From Clostridium grantii DSM 8605 (lineage in GTDB: Bacteria > Bacillota > Clostridia > Clostridiales > Clostridiaceae): a stretch of DNA of 64,000 bases. The stretch spans positions 124,001 through 188,000 of the forward strand of contig NZ_FQXM01000006.1 in assembly GCF_900129965.1 (NCBI RefSeq). The letters are read 5' to 3'. Shown piece after piece: positions 26,641-34,575 of this stretch; position 1 is the first letter of the stretch, and the number at the start of each line of letters is the position of its first letter. The position numbers and the translations under genes were made by a program. The notes beneath the pieces are model-generated. The model was not told where the DNA came from, made no database searches, and was given only the letters and a program-made list of their open reading frames with translations.

Positions 26641-27861
26641 ATGAAAGTAGCAATTATCGGAGCGGGTTTTAGTGGAATGCTTGCAGCATACTTATTAGAA
26701 AAAAATGGACTTAAAGTAACTGTTTATGAAAAAGAGGAATATATAGGCGGACATTGTAGAACCTTTGCAAATAAAGATCTTTATGCAGAACTTGGAACAG
26801 TTTTCTCCTTTCCCAAGGAAATCAAGGAATTATTAATTGAATTAAAAGTTGATTATACAGAACGATTTGTATACAGAAACTTTGTTGATGAAAATTTTAA
26901 TAGTGTGGAACACATGCCCAGAGAAGATGTAGTTTTACTAATGGATGAGCTAGCTCGTCTTACAGTTCTTTTAAAACAATATTCTTCTTCACTTAATGAT
27001 GTGAATTATGGATATATTCATGAAGATTTATTGGTTCCACTACACCAATTTCTGAAAAAACATGATTTAAAGATTATATGTCAGGTTATTGCACCTCACC
27101 TCTCATCTTATGGCTATGGAAATATCTTAAATACCCAAGCTTACTATACTTTTAAAATATTTAGCCTAGATATTATATTATCTTTTATTCGTGGTGATAA
27201 GCTTTTGTTCATTAACAGTGGAACTTCCGACCTTATTAATAAACTTAGCCAAAATATATCAGATATAAGATACTCTATTGAAGTTAATAACGTTGAACTT
27301 ATAGACAACAAAGTAAAAGTTGAAACTAACTTTTCTTCTGACTATTACGATAAGGTTCTTATCACTACAAAGCTCCCAAGAGATGTTATTAAGGATGATT
27401 TATATAATCACTTAATGAAGAAAATAGATACAAATCCATTTATCACATGTGCTTATGAAGTAAGCAACAGCAAATTAGTAACAACCTATTTCAAAGCCAA
27501 CCTAGGAAAAAAAGGTAAAATACAGTTTTTCCATACTTTCAAAAAAAATAACCGCATTATACTTATTGCTTATGCATATGGAACTATCCAAAAGGATTTA
27601 GTTAACGGAATAACACATGATATTCAAAGTCTAGGAATAAATATAAACCATTTAATAACTGCCAAACAGTGGTATATATTCCCCCATTTAAAAGAAAATA
27701 ATCTTACTCAAAATTTTTATCAAGATATAAGTGAGAGGCAAAAAATTAGTAATATTTGTTTAATAGGTTCTTTAGTATCTCAACCTTCACTATCAAATTT
27801 ATATCTATCAGTGAAAAATTCTGTAAATCAAATATTAGATGACTATAATTCAAATAAATAA
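26641..27861 (+). CDS. FAD-dependent amine-oxidase-like oxidoreductase
   Basis: About 406 residues. The FAD-binding fold opens KVAIIGAGFSGMLAAYLLEKNGLKVTVYEKEEYIGGHCRTF, the dinucleotide motif plus the GGH/R extension seen in amine oxidases, protoporphyrinogen oxidases and phytoene desaturases. The C terminus retains a second FAD block ICLIGSLVSQPSLSNLYLSVKNS. The catalytic substrate region is not diagnostic. AAAGGAG (26629-26635) overlaps the end of the transposase-derived gene, so the two are coupled. A bidirectional terminator follows. Substrate unknown; in family members it is a polyamine, aromatic amine, carotenoid or lipid. Confidence 0.75.
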   Translation: MKVAIIGAGFSGMLAAYLLEKNGLKVTVYEKEEYIGGHCRTFANKDLYAELGTVFSFPKEIKELLIELKVDYTERFVYRNFVDENFNSVEHMPREDVVLLMDELARLTVLLKQYSSSLNDVNYGYIHEDLLVPLHQFLKKHDLKIICQVIAPHLSSYGYGNILNTQAYYTFKIFSLDIILSFIRGDKLLFINSGTSDLINKLSQNISDIRYSIEVNNVELIDNKVKVETNFSSDYYDKVLITTKLPRDVIKDDLYNHLMKKIDTNPFITCAYEVSNSKLVTTYFKANLGKKGKIQFFHTFKKNNRIILIAYAYGTIQKDLVNGITHDIQSLGININHLITAKQWYIFPHLKENNLTQNFYQDISERQKISNICLIGSLVSQPSLSNLYLSVKNSVNQILDDYNSNK

Positions 27862-27864
27862 AAA

Positions 27865-27899
27865 AATAACTCATATGTTAGCCATATGAGTTATTTGAG
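27865..27899. terminator. bidirectional terminator between the FAD gene and the aldehyde dehydrogenase gene
   Basis: AATAACTCATATG (27865-27877) pairs with CATATGAGTTATT (27883-27895) around TTAGC. An A-run before it and T-rich sequence after it allow use in both directions between convergent genes. Confidence 0.85.
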
Positions 27900-27906
27900 T
27901 TATATA

Positions 27907-29280
27907 CTAGTACATCAATCGTTTGATAAAAGCAAGTGCTTTCCCTCCATAAGGGGGATATTTCAGTGGCATATCAAAGAAAGTAGCGCTTTTGAGAACT
28001 GATTTTTCATGAGTAAATGCTTCAAAACTATATCTACCATGATAATTACCTGTCCCACTAGTTCCTCTTCCCCCAAATGGTAAGTGCTCATTGGTAAGAT
28101 GCATTATGGTATCATTAATACAGCCTCCACCAAAGGGAACATCTTGAATCAAACGATTAACAAATTTCTGATTTTCACTAAATACATAGAAAGCTAAAGG
28201 GTCCGGATTTCTTCTAATAATTTCTATAAGTTCCTCATAGGTACTATAACTTATTACTGGCAATATAGGTCCGAAGATTTCATCTTTCATAATAGGCTTA
28301 TCGATATTTTCTACTTCTATCAAAGTCAAATCAATATGAAGTTTATCATCATTAGTTTTACCACCATAAACTAGTTTACCGTCACCTATATAGGATTTAA
28401 CTCTTTGATAATTTTTTTCGTTTATCATTCTACCGTAATCCTCATTGGTAAGTAAATCCTCTCCATATAGATTCTTTACCACTTTACCGAAGGTTTCATA
28501 AAAATCTTTTTTTACACTTTCATGAACTAATACATAATCAGGAGCCACACATGTTTGTCCTGAATTGATACCCTTGCCAAAGATAATACGTTTAGCTGCT
28601 TTGGTTAAATCCGCAGTATTATCAACAATGGTTGGACTTTTTCCTCCTAGCTCAAGAACTACCGGTGTCAAATGTCTTGCTGCTTTGTTCATAACTATAC
28701 TTCCTACTTTTGTACTTCCTGTAAAAAATATTTTATCAAACCGTTGTTCTAAAAGAGCTTCTGTCTCGGGTATCCCCCCTTGAACAACAGATATATAATT
28801 TTGTTTGAAAGTCTCATTTATAATTTCTTCGATAACTCTCGCCGTATTTGGTGCTAATTCTGATGGCTTTATAACACTACAATTTCCACCTGCAATAGCT
28901 CCTATAAGTGGTGCCATCACTAGCTGAAAAGGATAATTCCAAGGACCCATAATAAGGGTTACACCGAATGGTTCTCTAACTGTATAAGATTTTCCAAGAA
29001 AGTTTATAAGATTGGTTTTGCTATGCTTAATCTTACTCCATTTTTTGAGATTTTTCATCACTGTTTTGATTTCATTTAATGTAAAACCTATTTCAGTAGT
29101 TATAGCTTCATGTTTAGATTTTCCAAGGTCCATATATAGTGCATCTGCAATCTTGTCTTCATTGTTACGAATCGAATTTTTAAGCTCACTTAATCGTTGG
29201 ATTCGATATTCAATGCCTTTGGTCTTACTAGTATAATAATATTTTTTATGTTCTTCTATGATTTCTGCATAATTTATCAT
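27907..29280 (-). CDS. NAD(P)-dependent aldehyde dehydrogenase, class 3 type
   Basis: A 457-residue aldehyde dehydrogenase of the shorter class-3-like group (YwdH/AldX type). Key segments are MGPWNYPFQLVMAPLIGAIAGGNCSVIKPSE (cofactor binding), FFTGSTKVGSIVM near residue 195, VVLELGGKSPTIV with the general-base Glu, and NSGQTCVAPDYVLV with the catalytic Cys near 240. DEIFGPILPV and PFGGRGTSGTGNYHG are the expected C-terminal blocks. It ends with a hydrophobic/basic tail (KALAFIKRLMY), as in membrane-associated relatives. GGAGG precedes the ATG. Likely action is detoxification or oxidation of medium-chain or aromatic aldehydes. It stands alone. Confidence 0.92.
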   Translation of the reverse strand: MINYAEIIEEHKKYYYTSKTKGIEYRIQRLSELKNSIRNNEDKIADALYMDLGKSKHEAITTEIGFTLNEIKTVMKNLKKWSKIKHSKTNLINFLGKSYTVREPFGVTLIMGPWNYPFQLVMAPLIGAIAGGNCSVIKPSELAPNTARVIEEIINETFKQNYISVVQGGIPETEALLEQRFDKIFFTGSTKVGSIVMNKAARHLTPVVLELGGKSPTIVDNTADLTKAAKRIIFGKGINSGQTCVAPDYVLVHESVKKDFYETFGKVVKNLYGEDLLTNEDYGRMINEKNYQRVKSYIGDGKLVYGGKTNDDKLHIDLTLIEVENIDKPIMKDEIFGPILPVISYSTYEELIEIIRRNPDPLAFYVFSENQKFVNRLIQDVPFGGGCINDTIMHLTNEHLPFGGRGTSGTGNYHGRYSFEAFTHEKSVLKSATFFDMPLKYPPYGGKALAFIKRLMY

Positions 29281-29526
29281 GGTATACCTCCTATTTTTTA
29301 TTATATTGCTAGTTTCAGTAAATTTTTACTTACATTTATATCTCTGTTTATTATCATTCCACATATATATTACTTCGTCAAGGAGTAATTATCTTAGGTA
29401 TTAAACCTAAAATAATTATATTTGTATTCTTTTAAAAATTGATATATTATACTATTAGATAGCATATAGTTTCTTTATTTGCTAAAAATTGAATAAAATT
29501 ATATAAGGCAAAGGCGATGATAAACG

Positions 29527-30174
29527 ATGAAAAATATAATTGAAAAAAATTCAACAATACTTTTTCAAGGTGATAGTGTAACAGATTGTGGTAGATTAGA
29601 AAGTTCTAATGGGCTAGGCTTTGGCTATGCCAATATGATAGCTGCGTGGCTTACAGCTCAATACCCACAAAAATCCTTTAATTTTTTAAATAAAGGCATT
29701 AGTGGAAACAGAGTAATAGACCTACAAAACAGATGGAAAGAAGATTGCCTAGATTTAAACCCATCTATAGTTTCTATTTTGATTGGTATTAATGATTGTT
29801 GGAGAAAATATGATAACAATGATGCCACTGCTGCGGATAAATTCGAAGCAACCTATAAACAACTCTTAACTGAAGTAAAAGAAAAAACAAATGCAAAAAT
29901 AATTATCATGGAACCTTTTCTTTTACCTGTAATAGAAGAACGTTCGGATTGGTCTGCAGGTCAAAGTCAATGGCGTGAAGATTTAGATCCCAAAATACAT
30001 GTTGCTAGAAAATTAGCAAGAGAATTTGAAGCCACTTTTATTCCTTTAGATGGTATATTTGCAAAAGCATCTATGGCTTTAGCTATGGATAAATGGGCTG
30101 GTGATGGAGTACACCCATCTCAAGCTGGACATGCTTTGATTGCACAAGAATGGATAAAAGCTGTAACACAATAA
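29527..30174 (+). CDS. SGNH/GDSL-type esterase
   Basis: A 215-residue hydrolase without signal peptide. All four blocks are visible: I FQGDSVTDCGR (nucleophile Ser), II GISGNRVIDL (Gly), III IGINDCW (Asn) and V GDGVHPSQAGH (Asp/His). The family includes esterases, acetylxylan or rhamnogalacturonan acetylesterases and lysophospholipases. The FQGDSVTDCGR form is common in deacetylases acting on plant sugars in the cytoplasm, which would fit the xylanase and GH2 genes in this window, but the substrate is inference. AAGGCGATG precedes the start codon. The lactate dehydrogenase gene follows after 46 bases. Confidence 0.88.
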   Translation: MKNIIEKNSTILFQGDSVTDCGRLESSNGLGFGYANMIAAWLTAQYPQKSFNFLNKGISGNRVIDLQNRWKEDCLDLNPSIVSILIGINDCWRKYDNNDATAADKFEATYKQLLTEVKEKTNAKIIIMEPFLLPVIEERSDWSAGQSQWREDLDPKIHVARKLAREFEATFIPLDGIFAKASMALAMDKWAGDGVHPSQAGHALIAQEWIKAVTQ

Positions 30175-30220
30175 ATTTACAAATAAAAAATACCATATAA
30201 AAAACAAGGAGAATTAGCTG

Positions 30221-31174
30221 ATGACAAATAAATTAAAGAAAATTGTTATTATAGGTGCAGGACATGTAGGCTCTCATTGTGGGTACAGTTTGCTAGCACA
30301 AGGAGAAGTTGATGAAATTGTTTTTATCGATGTGGACTCAACAAAAGGTAAAGCACAAGCATGGGATATTGCCGATGCAGCATGTTTTATGCCTCATCCT
30401 ACCATTGTGAGATTTGGAGATTATCAGGATTGTAAAAATGCCGATATAGTTGTTTTAGCTGCAGGAGTTCCAAGAAAGCCTGGACAAACGAGGCTAGATA
30501 CCATGGATGACTCCATAATAGTGATGAAAGAAATTGTAGAACCTTTAAAAAACTCAGGATTTGAAGGCATATTGATTTGTATATCCAATCCAGCTGATGT
30601 TATTGCTAACTACATGAGAAAGCATTTGGCTTGGCCCAAAAATAGAGTTTTTAGTACGGGAACTTCTCTTGATACTGCTAGACTTAAAAGAGTTCTTCAA
30701 GAAGAAACTGGAGCAGACTCTAGAAGTATTCAATGTATTTCTATGGGTGAACATGGAGATTCAAGTATGATTCCTTTTTCTCATATTACCCTTGGTGGAA
30801 AACCCTTATTAGAATTAATAAAAGAAAAGCCTGAAAAATATGGCCATTTGAATTTTGATCATATTCTACATAGAACTCGTATGATTGGAATGGATGTTGT
30901 AATTGGAAAAGGTTCAACAGAATTTGGAATTGGTACTGTTCTTGCAGACCTTGTTAAAGCAATCTTTCATGATGAGCATCGTGTTATACCTGTATCCGCT
31001 TTATTAGAAGGTGAATATGGTGAAGAAAATTTACATATTGGTGTGCCCGCTATTATTGGGAAAAAAGGAATAGAAGAAATAATTGAGTTAAAATTAAATA
31101 CTGACGAGCAAAAATTATTTGAAGAATCCTGTAATGTAATTCGTAACCACATTGCATTAGCAGAAAAACTATAA
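30221..31174 (+). CDS. ldh: L-lactate dehydrogenase
   Basis: A 317-residue enzyme of the lactate/malate dehydrogenase family, reducing pyruvate to L-lactate with NADH. It opens with the Rossmann motif KIVIIGAGHVGSHCGYSL and the Asp of FIDVD that prefers NADH. The substrate loop reads GVPRKPGQTRLD, where Gln at the discriminating place indicates lactate rather than malate dehydrogenase. VFSTGTSLDTARLKR and MGEHGDSSMIPFS carry the catalytic Asp and His. AAGGAG lies before the ATG. It is probably cotranscribed with the SGNH hydrolase and ends in a terminator. Confidence 0.92.
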   Translation: MTNKLKKIVIIGAGHVGSHCGYSLLAQGEVDEIVFIDVDSTKGKAQAWDIADAACFMPHPTIVRFGDYQDCKNADIVVLAAGVPRKPGQTRLDTMDDSIIVMKEIVEPLKNSGFEGILICISNPADVIANYMRKHLAWPKNRVFSTGTSLDTARLKRVLQEETGADSRSIQCISMGEHGDSSMIPFSHITLGGKPLLELIKEKPEKYGHLNFDHILHRTRMIGMDVVIGKGSTEFGIGTVLADLVKAIFHDEHRVIPVSALLEGEYGEENLHIGVPAIIGKKGIEEIIELKLNTDEQKLFEESCNVIRNHIALAEKL

Positions 31175-31192
31175 TTAACTCTTCAATTAAAA

Positions 31193-31227
31193 TGCACAGT
31201 TCAAGGTTAATGAACTGTGCACTTTTA
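31193..31227 (+). terminator. terminator of ldh
   Basis: TGCACAGTTCA (31193-31203) pairs perfectly with TGAACTGTGCA (31211-31221), followed by CTTTT. It can also help end the convergent ABC transporter operon. Confidence 0.85.
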
Positions 31228-31247
31228 AAGTTATTCTTTAATTTTTA

Positions 31248-32039
31248 CTAAGACAATAACATTCTATCATTTGTTAATTGTTTTTTTCGTTCTTTTGAGT
31301 AATATGTTAATAATTCCTCTATAGTCATTTTACTTCTTTCTTCCCCTTTTATATCTAAGATAATCTCACCATCATCCATCATAATAGTACGATTTCCAAG
31401 AGAAAGTGCAGCTTTTATATCATGAGTAATCATCATTGTTGTTATTTTTGATTCAGCAACAATATCTGTAGTTATCTTTAATATTTTTTCTCCAGTGGCT
31501 GGGTCAAGTGCTGCAGTATGCTCATCTAAGAGTATAAGTTTAGGTGAAGAAATAGTACACATAAGAAGTGTAACCGCTTGTCTTTGTCCTCCAGATAAAT
31601 GTCCAACTTTTGTTTTCATTCTATCTTCTAACCCCAAATCTAAGGTAGCTAGTATTTCTCTAAAGTGTGAAAAATCCCTTTTATTTAAAGCAAAAAAACT
31701 TCTTTTTGCTTTTCTAGTATAAGCAAGGGCTAGATTTTCTTCAATAGTCATAGATGGGGCTGTACCTTTCATTGGGTCCTGCATAAGCCTCCCAATATCA
31801 AAAGCCCTTTTATAATCCGTAAGTTTAGTGATATTATTATCATCTAGCATAATAGAACCACTATCCACAAAGAAACTTCCTCCTATTGCATTAAACAAGG
31901 TAGACTTTCCCGCTCCATTTGAGCCAATTATAGTGACAAAATCTCCTGGATCTAGATGTAAATTTATTGATTTCAAAGCTTTTTTTTCATTTACAGTGCC
32001 AGGGTAAAAAGTTTTAGAAACATTATTTAAAGTTAACAT
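31248..32039 (-). CDS. ABC importer ATPase (TrpXYZ-type)
   Basis: A 263-residue nucleotide-binding subunit. Walker A is IGSNGAGKSTLFN near residue 38. The signature is HLSGGQRQAVTLLM near 148, Walker B is LILLDEHTAALDP and the switch His is in MITHD. The Q-loop lies in GRLMQDPMKGTAPSM. It is the third gene of binding protein, permease, ATPase and starts six bases after the permease stop. The set corresponds to the clostridial/streptococcal importers of the TrpX-type binding-protein family, and a T-box leader controls the operon. It energises uptake in the cytoplasmic membrane. Confidence 0.9.
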   Translation of the reverse strand: MLTLNNVSKTFYPGTVNEKKALKSINLHLDPGDFVTIIGSNGAGKSTLFNAIGGSFFVDSGSIMLDDNNITKLTDYKRAFDIGRLMQDPMKGTAPSMTIEENLALAYTRKAKRSFFALNKRDFSHFREILATLDLGLEDRMKTKVGHLSGGQRQAVTLLMCTISSPKLILLDEHTAALDPATGEKILKITTDIVAESKITTMMITHDIKAALSLGNRTIMMDDGEIILDIKGEERSKMTIEELLTYYSKERKKQLTNDRMLLS

Positions 32040-32045
32040 AGTATA

Positions 32046-32936
32046 TTACTCCTCCCCTTTAATTTTATTTTGCTTAATCTTTGCTTTTATTGAAGGTAAA
32101 GAAAGGGCCACCGTAACAATAATTGCAGAAATTAATTTTAAAGCGTAAGAAGGAAGCAAATCAATTTTTAAAGCAAGTGCAATAATTATTCTGTAAATAA
32201 TAGAGCCTGTTGCTGCTGATATCAATCCAATAGTCACTGAACGTTTGCCAAATAAAGCTTCTCCAATAATAACTGATGCTAAACCAATTACCACCATACC
32301 GCTTCCAGAACCCACATCAGAAAACATTTGATATTGACATATCAAAGCTCCAGATAAAGCAACACAAGCATTACCCATGGATAATCCAATACACTTAGAT
32401 AGGTTTGCATTTATAGATGAAGAACGAACCATTTCCTCATTATCACCTGTAGCACGAATAGCAAGCCCAAATCTTGTTTTAAATGCAATAGCAAGGATTA
32501 CTGTAATGATAATACATATAAATAAAGCTAAAAGCGTTTTATTCATTCCGTTTTGAACCGTAATAATAGTCTCTATTTTGGTAAATATTGTTTCATTACC
32601 TACAATAGATAGATTTGCTTTACCTCCCATAATTCCTAAATTCACTGTATATAATGCTGTCATAACAAGAATTCCTGATAATATGGGATGTATATTTAAT
32701 TTAGTTTGTAATAAACCTGTTGTACACCCAGCCAAAGCTCCTGCAAGTATTGCAACTGGTAAAGCAAGAAAAGGATGTCCGCTGATAGTTACTACAGCAG
32801 CACAAGCCATACCTAATGAAAAACTACCGTCAACGGTTAAATCCGGCAAATTTAAGATACGAAATGTTATATATATACCTAATGCCATAATGGCATATAA
32901 TAACCCAAGTTGTAATGACCCCATTATTAGTATCAT
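32046..32936 (-). CDS. ABC importer permease (TrpXYZ-type)
   Basis: A 296-residue membrane protein with eight to nine hydrophobic segments. It opens MGSLQLGLLYAIMALGIYITFRILNLPDLTVDGSF, a segment typical of the branched-chain-type (LivH-like) permeases used with TrpX-like binding proteins. The cytoplasmic coupling region reads FKTRFGLAIRATGDNEEMVRSSSINANLSKCIGL. It ends in a basic tail. AAAAGGGG precedes the ATG. A hairpin between the binding-protein gene and this gene (32964-33000) may reduce read-through so that more binding protein than permease is made. Confidence 0.9.
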   Translation of the reverse strand: MILIMGSLQLGLLYAIMALGIYITFRILNLPDLTVDGSFSLGMACAAVVTISGHPFLALPVAILAGALAGCTTGLLQTKLNIHPILSGILVMTALYTVNLGIMGGKANLSIVGNETIFTKIETIITVQNGMNKTLLALFICIIITVILAIAFKTRFGLAIRATGDNEEMVRSSSINANLSKCIGLSMGNACVALSGALICQYQMFSDVGSGSGMVVIGLASVIIGEALFGKRSVTIGLISAATGSIIYRIIIALALKIDLLPSYALKLISAIIVTVALSLPSIKAKIKQNKIKGEE

Positions 32937-32963
32937 ATTTATCCCCTTTTTACATTTTAAACA

Positions 32964-33000
32964 AACCCCTTAAAGTATACATAAGTTTACTTAAGGGGTT
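32964..33000 (-). terminator. intra-operon hairpin between binding-protein and permease genes
   Basis: AACCCCTTAA...TTAAGGGGTT, a stem of about 13 bp with few mismatches, lies in the 81-base gap. There is only a short T-tract after it on the minus strand. Hairpins at this place in binding-protein operons usually stabilise the upstream message or cause partial termination. Confidence 0.65.
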
Positions 33001-33017
33001 GTCTATTTAAATTAATT

Positions 33018-34046
33018 CTATTCCCCTATAATAACAAATTCCTTCATTAACTCATCTGAAATATTTAAACCTAAATCTTTAGCTGTACTAATATTTATCA
33101 TTTTAGAATATTCAGCAATTTGCTCTACAGAATTTTCTTTAATTGTTTCACCTTTAATAATACGTGAAACCATTTGAGCTGTTTGTTTTCCAAGTACAGT
33201 ATAATCAATACCCACTGTTGCAAGTGCTCCATCTGCAACCATTGAATCTGCACCCACATAAGTAGGAATGTTAGAATCCATTGCTATTTGCATATAAGTA
33301 GCCATTGCTGAAGCAACTGTATTATCATTTGGTGTAAAGAAAGCATCAACTTCTCCAACCAAAGAAGAAGCCACTTGTTGTAAATCAGCAGTCCCTGTAA
33401 TTGTAGCTTCTTTATATTCTATACCATTAGCATCACAATACTCTTTAGCTCTTTTGATCCCAGTAGAAGAATTTATTTCGCTACTATTGTATATAAATCC
33501 AAATACTTTTACCTCTGGTGTTAATTCATTTGCTAGTTTAAAAATATCTTCAATAGCAATTGAATTTGAAACCCCTGTAATATTACCTGTTGTTTCTTCA
33601 AAAGAAGTAACAAGCCCAGCTTCTATAGGATTACTTACTGCTGAAAATACGATAGGTACACTGGTAGTTGAAGCTATTGCTGCTTGTGCAGTAGGAGTTG
33701 CAATAGGTACAAGCATATTTACACCATCGCTCAACATATCTTGCATAATAGTAGGTAATAAACTCATATCTCCATTTGCATTTTCAAAATCAATTTCAAT
33801 TTCAGTATTATCCCCAAAATCCATTGCCTTTAGTTCTGATTCAATAGTTTCATGAATTTGATTCAAAGAAGGGTGATCCATAGGAAGGATAATCCCAATT
33901 TTATAAATTTTTGACTCAGTACTATCCGTGCTATTAGTGCTATTAGTACTATTAGTACTATTAGTATTATCAGTATTACTTGAACACCCCGTTAAGCCCC
34001 CTAATGCAATAATTGCTACCAATAAAAATGTTAATAGTTTTTTCAT
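33018..34046 (-). CDS. ABC importer substrate-binding lipoprotein (TrpX-type)
   Basis: A 342-residue lipoprotein of the ABC sub bind family (PF04392-like). The signal peptide ends in the lipobox LGGLTGC near residue 21. A linker of repeated Asn-Ser-Thr (residues 30-45) follows, then the mature domain with KIGIILPMDHPSLNQI, MLVPIATPTAQAAI, PIVFSAVSNPIEAGLV, NITGVSNSIAIED and FFTPNDNTVASAMATYM. Relatives in streptococci and clostridia are linked to uptake of tryptophan or other amino acids and are often under T-box control. Aromatic amino acid uptake, probably tryptophan, is the best inference. GGGGAAAAGAGAG precedes the ATG. Confidence 0.88.
   Translation of the reverse strand: MKKLLTFLLVAIIALGGLTGCSSNTDNTNSTNSTNSTNSTDSTESKIYKIGIILPMDHPSLNQIHETIESELKAMDFGDNTEIEIDFENANGDMSLLPTIMQDMLSDGVNMLVPIATPTAQAAIASTTSVPIVFSAVSNPIEAGLVTSFEETTGNITGVSNSIAIEDIFKLANELTPEVKVFGFIYNSSEINSSTGIKRAKEYCDANGIEYKEATITGTADLQQVASSLVGEVDAFFTPNDNTVASAMATYMQIAMDSNIPTYVGADSMVADGALATVGIDYTVLGKQTAQMVSRIIKGETIKENSVEQIAEYSKMINISTAKDLGLNISDELMKEFVIIGE
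33926..33972. repeat. 9-bp tandem repeats coding for Asn-Ser-Thr
   Basis: About four to five near-identical copies of the 9-base unit CTATTAGTA (plus strand) lie inside the binding-protein gene and encode the (NST)n linker after the lipid anchor. Copy number changes by slippage would alter linker length without a frameshift. Confidence 0.8.
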
Positions 34047-34160
34047 CTCTCTTTTCCCCTTTTTAATAAATTATTTTTTTATACTATTTGCATATAAATT
34101 CCAGTTATTTTCCCCATGGAATCCTTGCAGTAGTATTATTTTAATTAATTTTTTATAAAC

Positions 34161-34192
34161 AAAAAAATCTGTCCTTTTTTAAGAACAGATTA
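34161..34192 (-). terminator. T-box-controlled terminator
   Basis: On the minus strand AATCTGTTC pairs with GACAGATT, followed by seven T. It ends the leader about 115 bases before the binding-protein gene and competes with the antiterminator. Confidence 0.85.
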
Positions 34193-34399
34193 TATCTGAT
34201 ATACCATCTTAATACACAAAATTTTAAACACGATACCTATTGTTAACGCCAATGTACGTCTTAGCTACTAGATTTACTATAAATCGTTCACCTTGCCCTC
34301 AGTGGTCCATTTACTGTACAGCTTTTTCGCGAGGCTTCCACCATCCCTCACTCTCTGTAGATGCTTATTACAGTTTTATCTCCACGTCACAAGTTTAAT
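34161..34399 (-). promoter_or_regulatory. T-box riboswitch leader of the ABC importer
   Basis: On the minus strand the leader has T-box landmarks: AGAGAG (34340s), GGTGGAAGCC in the distal part of stem I, ACCACTGAGG at the base of stem I, AAGACGT...GCGTTAA downstream, and a T-box bulge with TGGT (34203-34206) just before the terminator. TTAAGA before the bulge can pair with TCTTAA inside the terminator's 5' arm to form an antiterminator. The specifier is less certain. TGG (Trp, 34307-34309), directly before the basal helix and followed by A, fits best and agrees with the transporter family. TAC (Tyr) eight bases upstream is the main alternative. The leader should permit transcription when the matching tRNA is uncharged. 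Confidence 0.85.
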
Positions 34400-34405
34400 A
34401 GGTAC

Positions 34406-34435
34406 ATTATAATCTAAACCATCAAAAAATGTCAA
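34406..34435 (-). promoter_or_regulatory. sigma-A promoter of the T-box operon
   Basis: On the minus strand TTGACA (34435-34430) and TATAAT (34411-34406) are both perfect hexamers with 18 bases between them. Transcription would begin near 34399, immediately before the T-box leader. Confidence 0.85.
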
Positions 34436-34575
34436 GATTAATCTTACTTAACCAATTCAATTTTATGAAAACTTATTAGGAAATTAATTATAATTGAATA
34501 AAAGCAAAAAAAATGGTTTAATAAACTTAAATATACTTTAATAATTTAGTTTCAACACTTGGAGGGTGATACTAA

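Noticed and set aside
33926..33972. Possible CRISPR or satellite array
   Set aside because: The repeats are 9 bases, contiguous and in frame in a coding sequence, with no spacers.
34161..34399. Cysteine- or methionine-specific T-box
   Set aside because: UGU or AUG can be found near the stem I base, but UGU conflicts with the TGGT bulge (tRNA-Cys needs a different base), and AUG is not supported by the transporter family. Trp or Tyr fits better.
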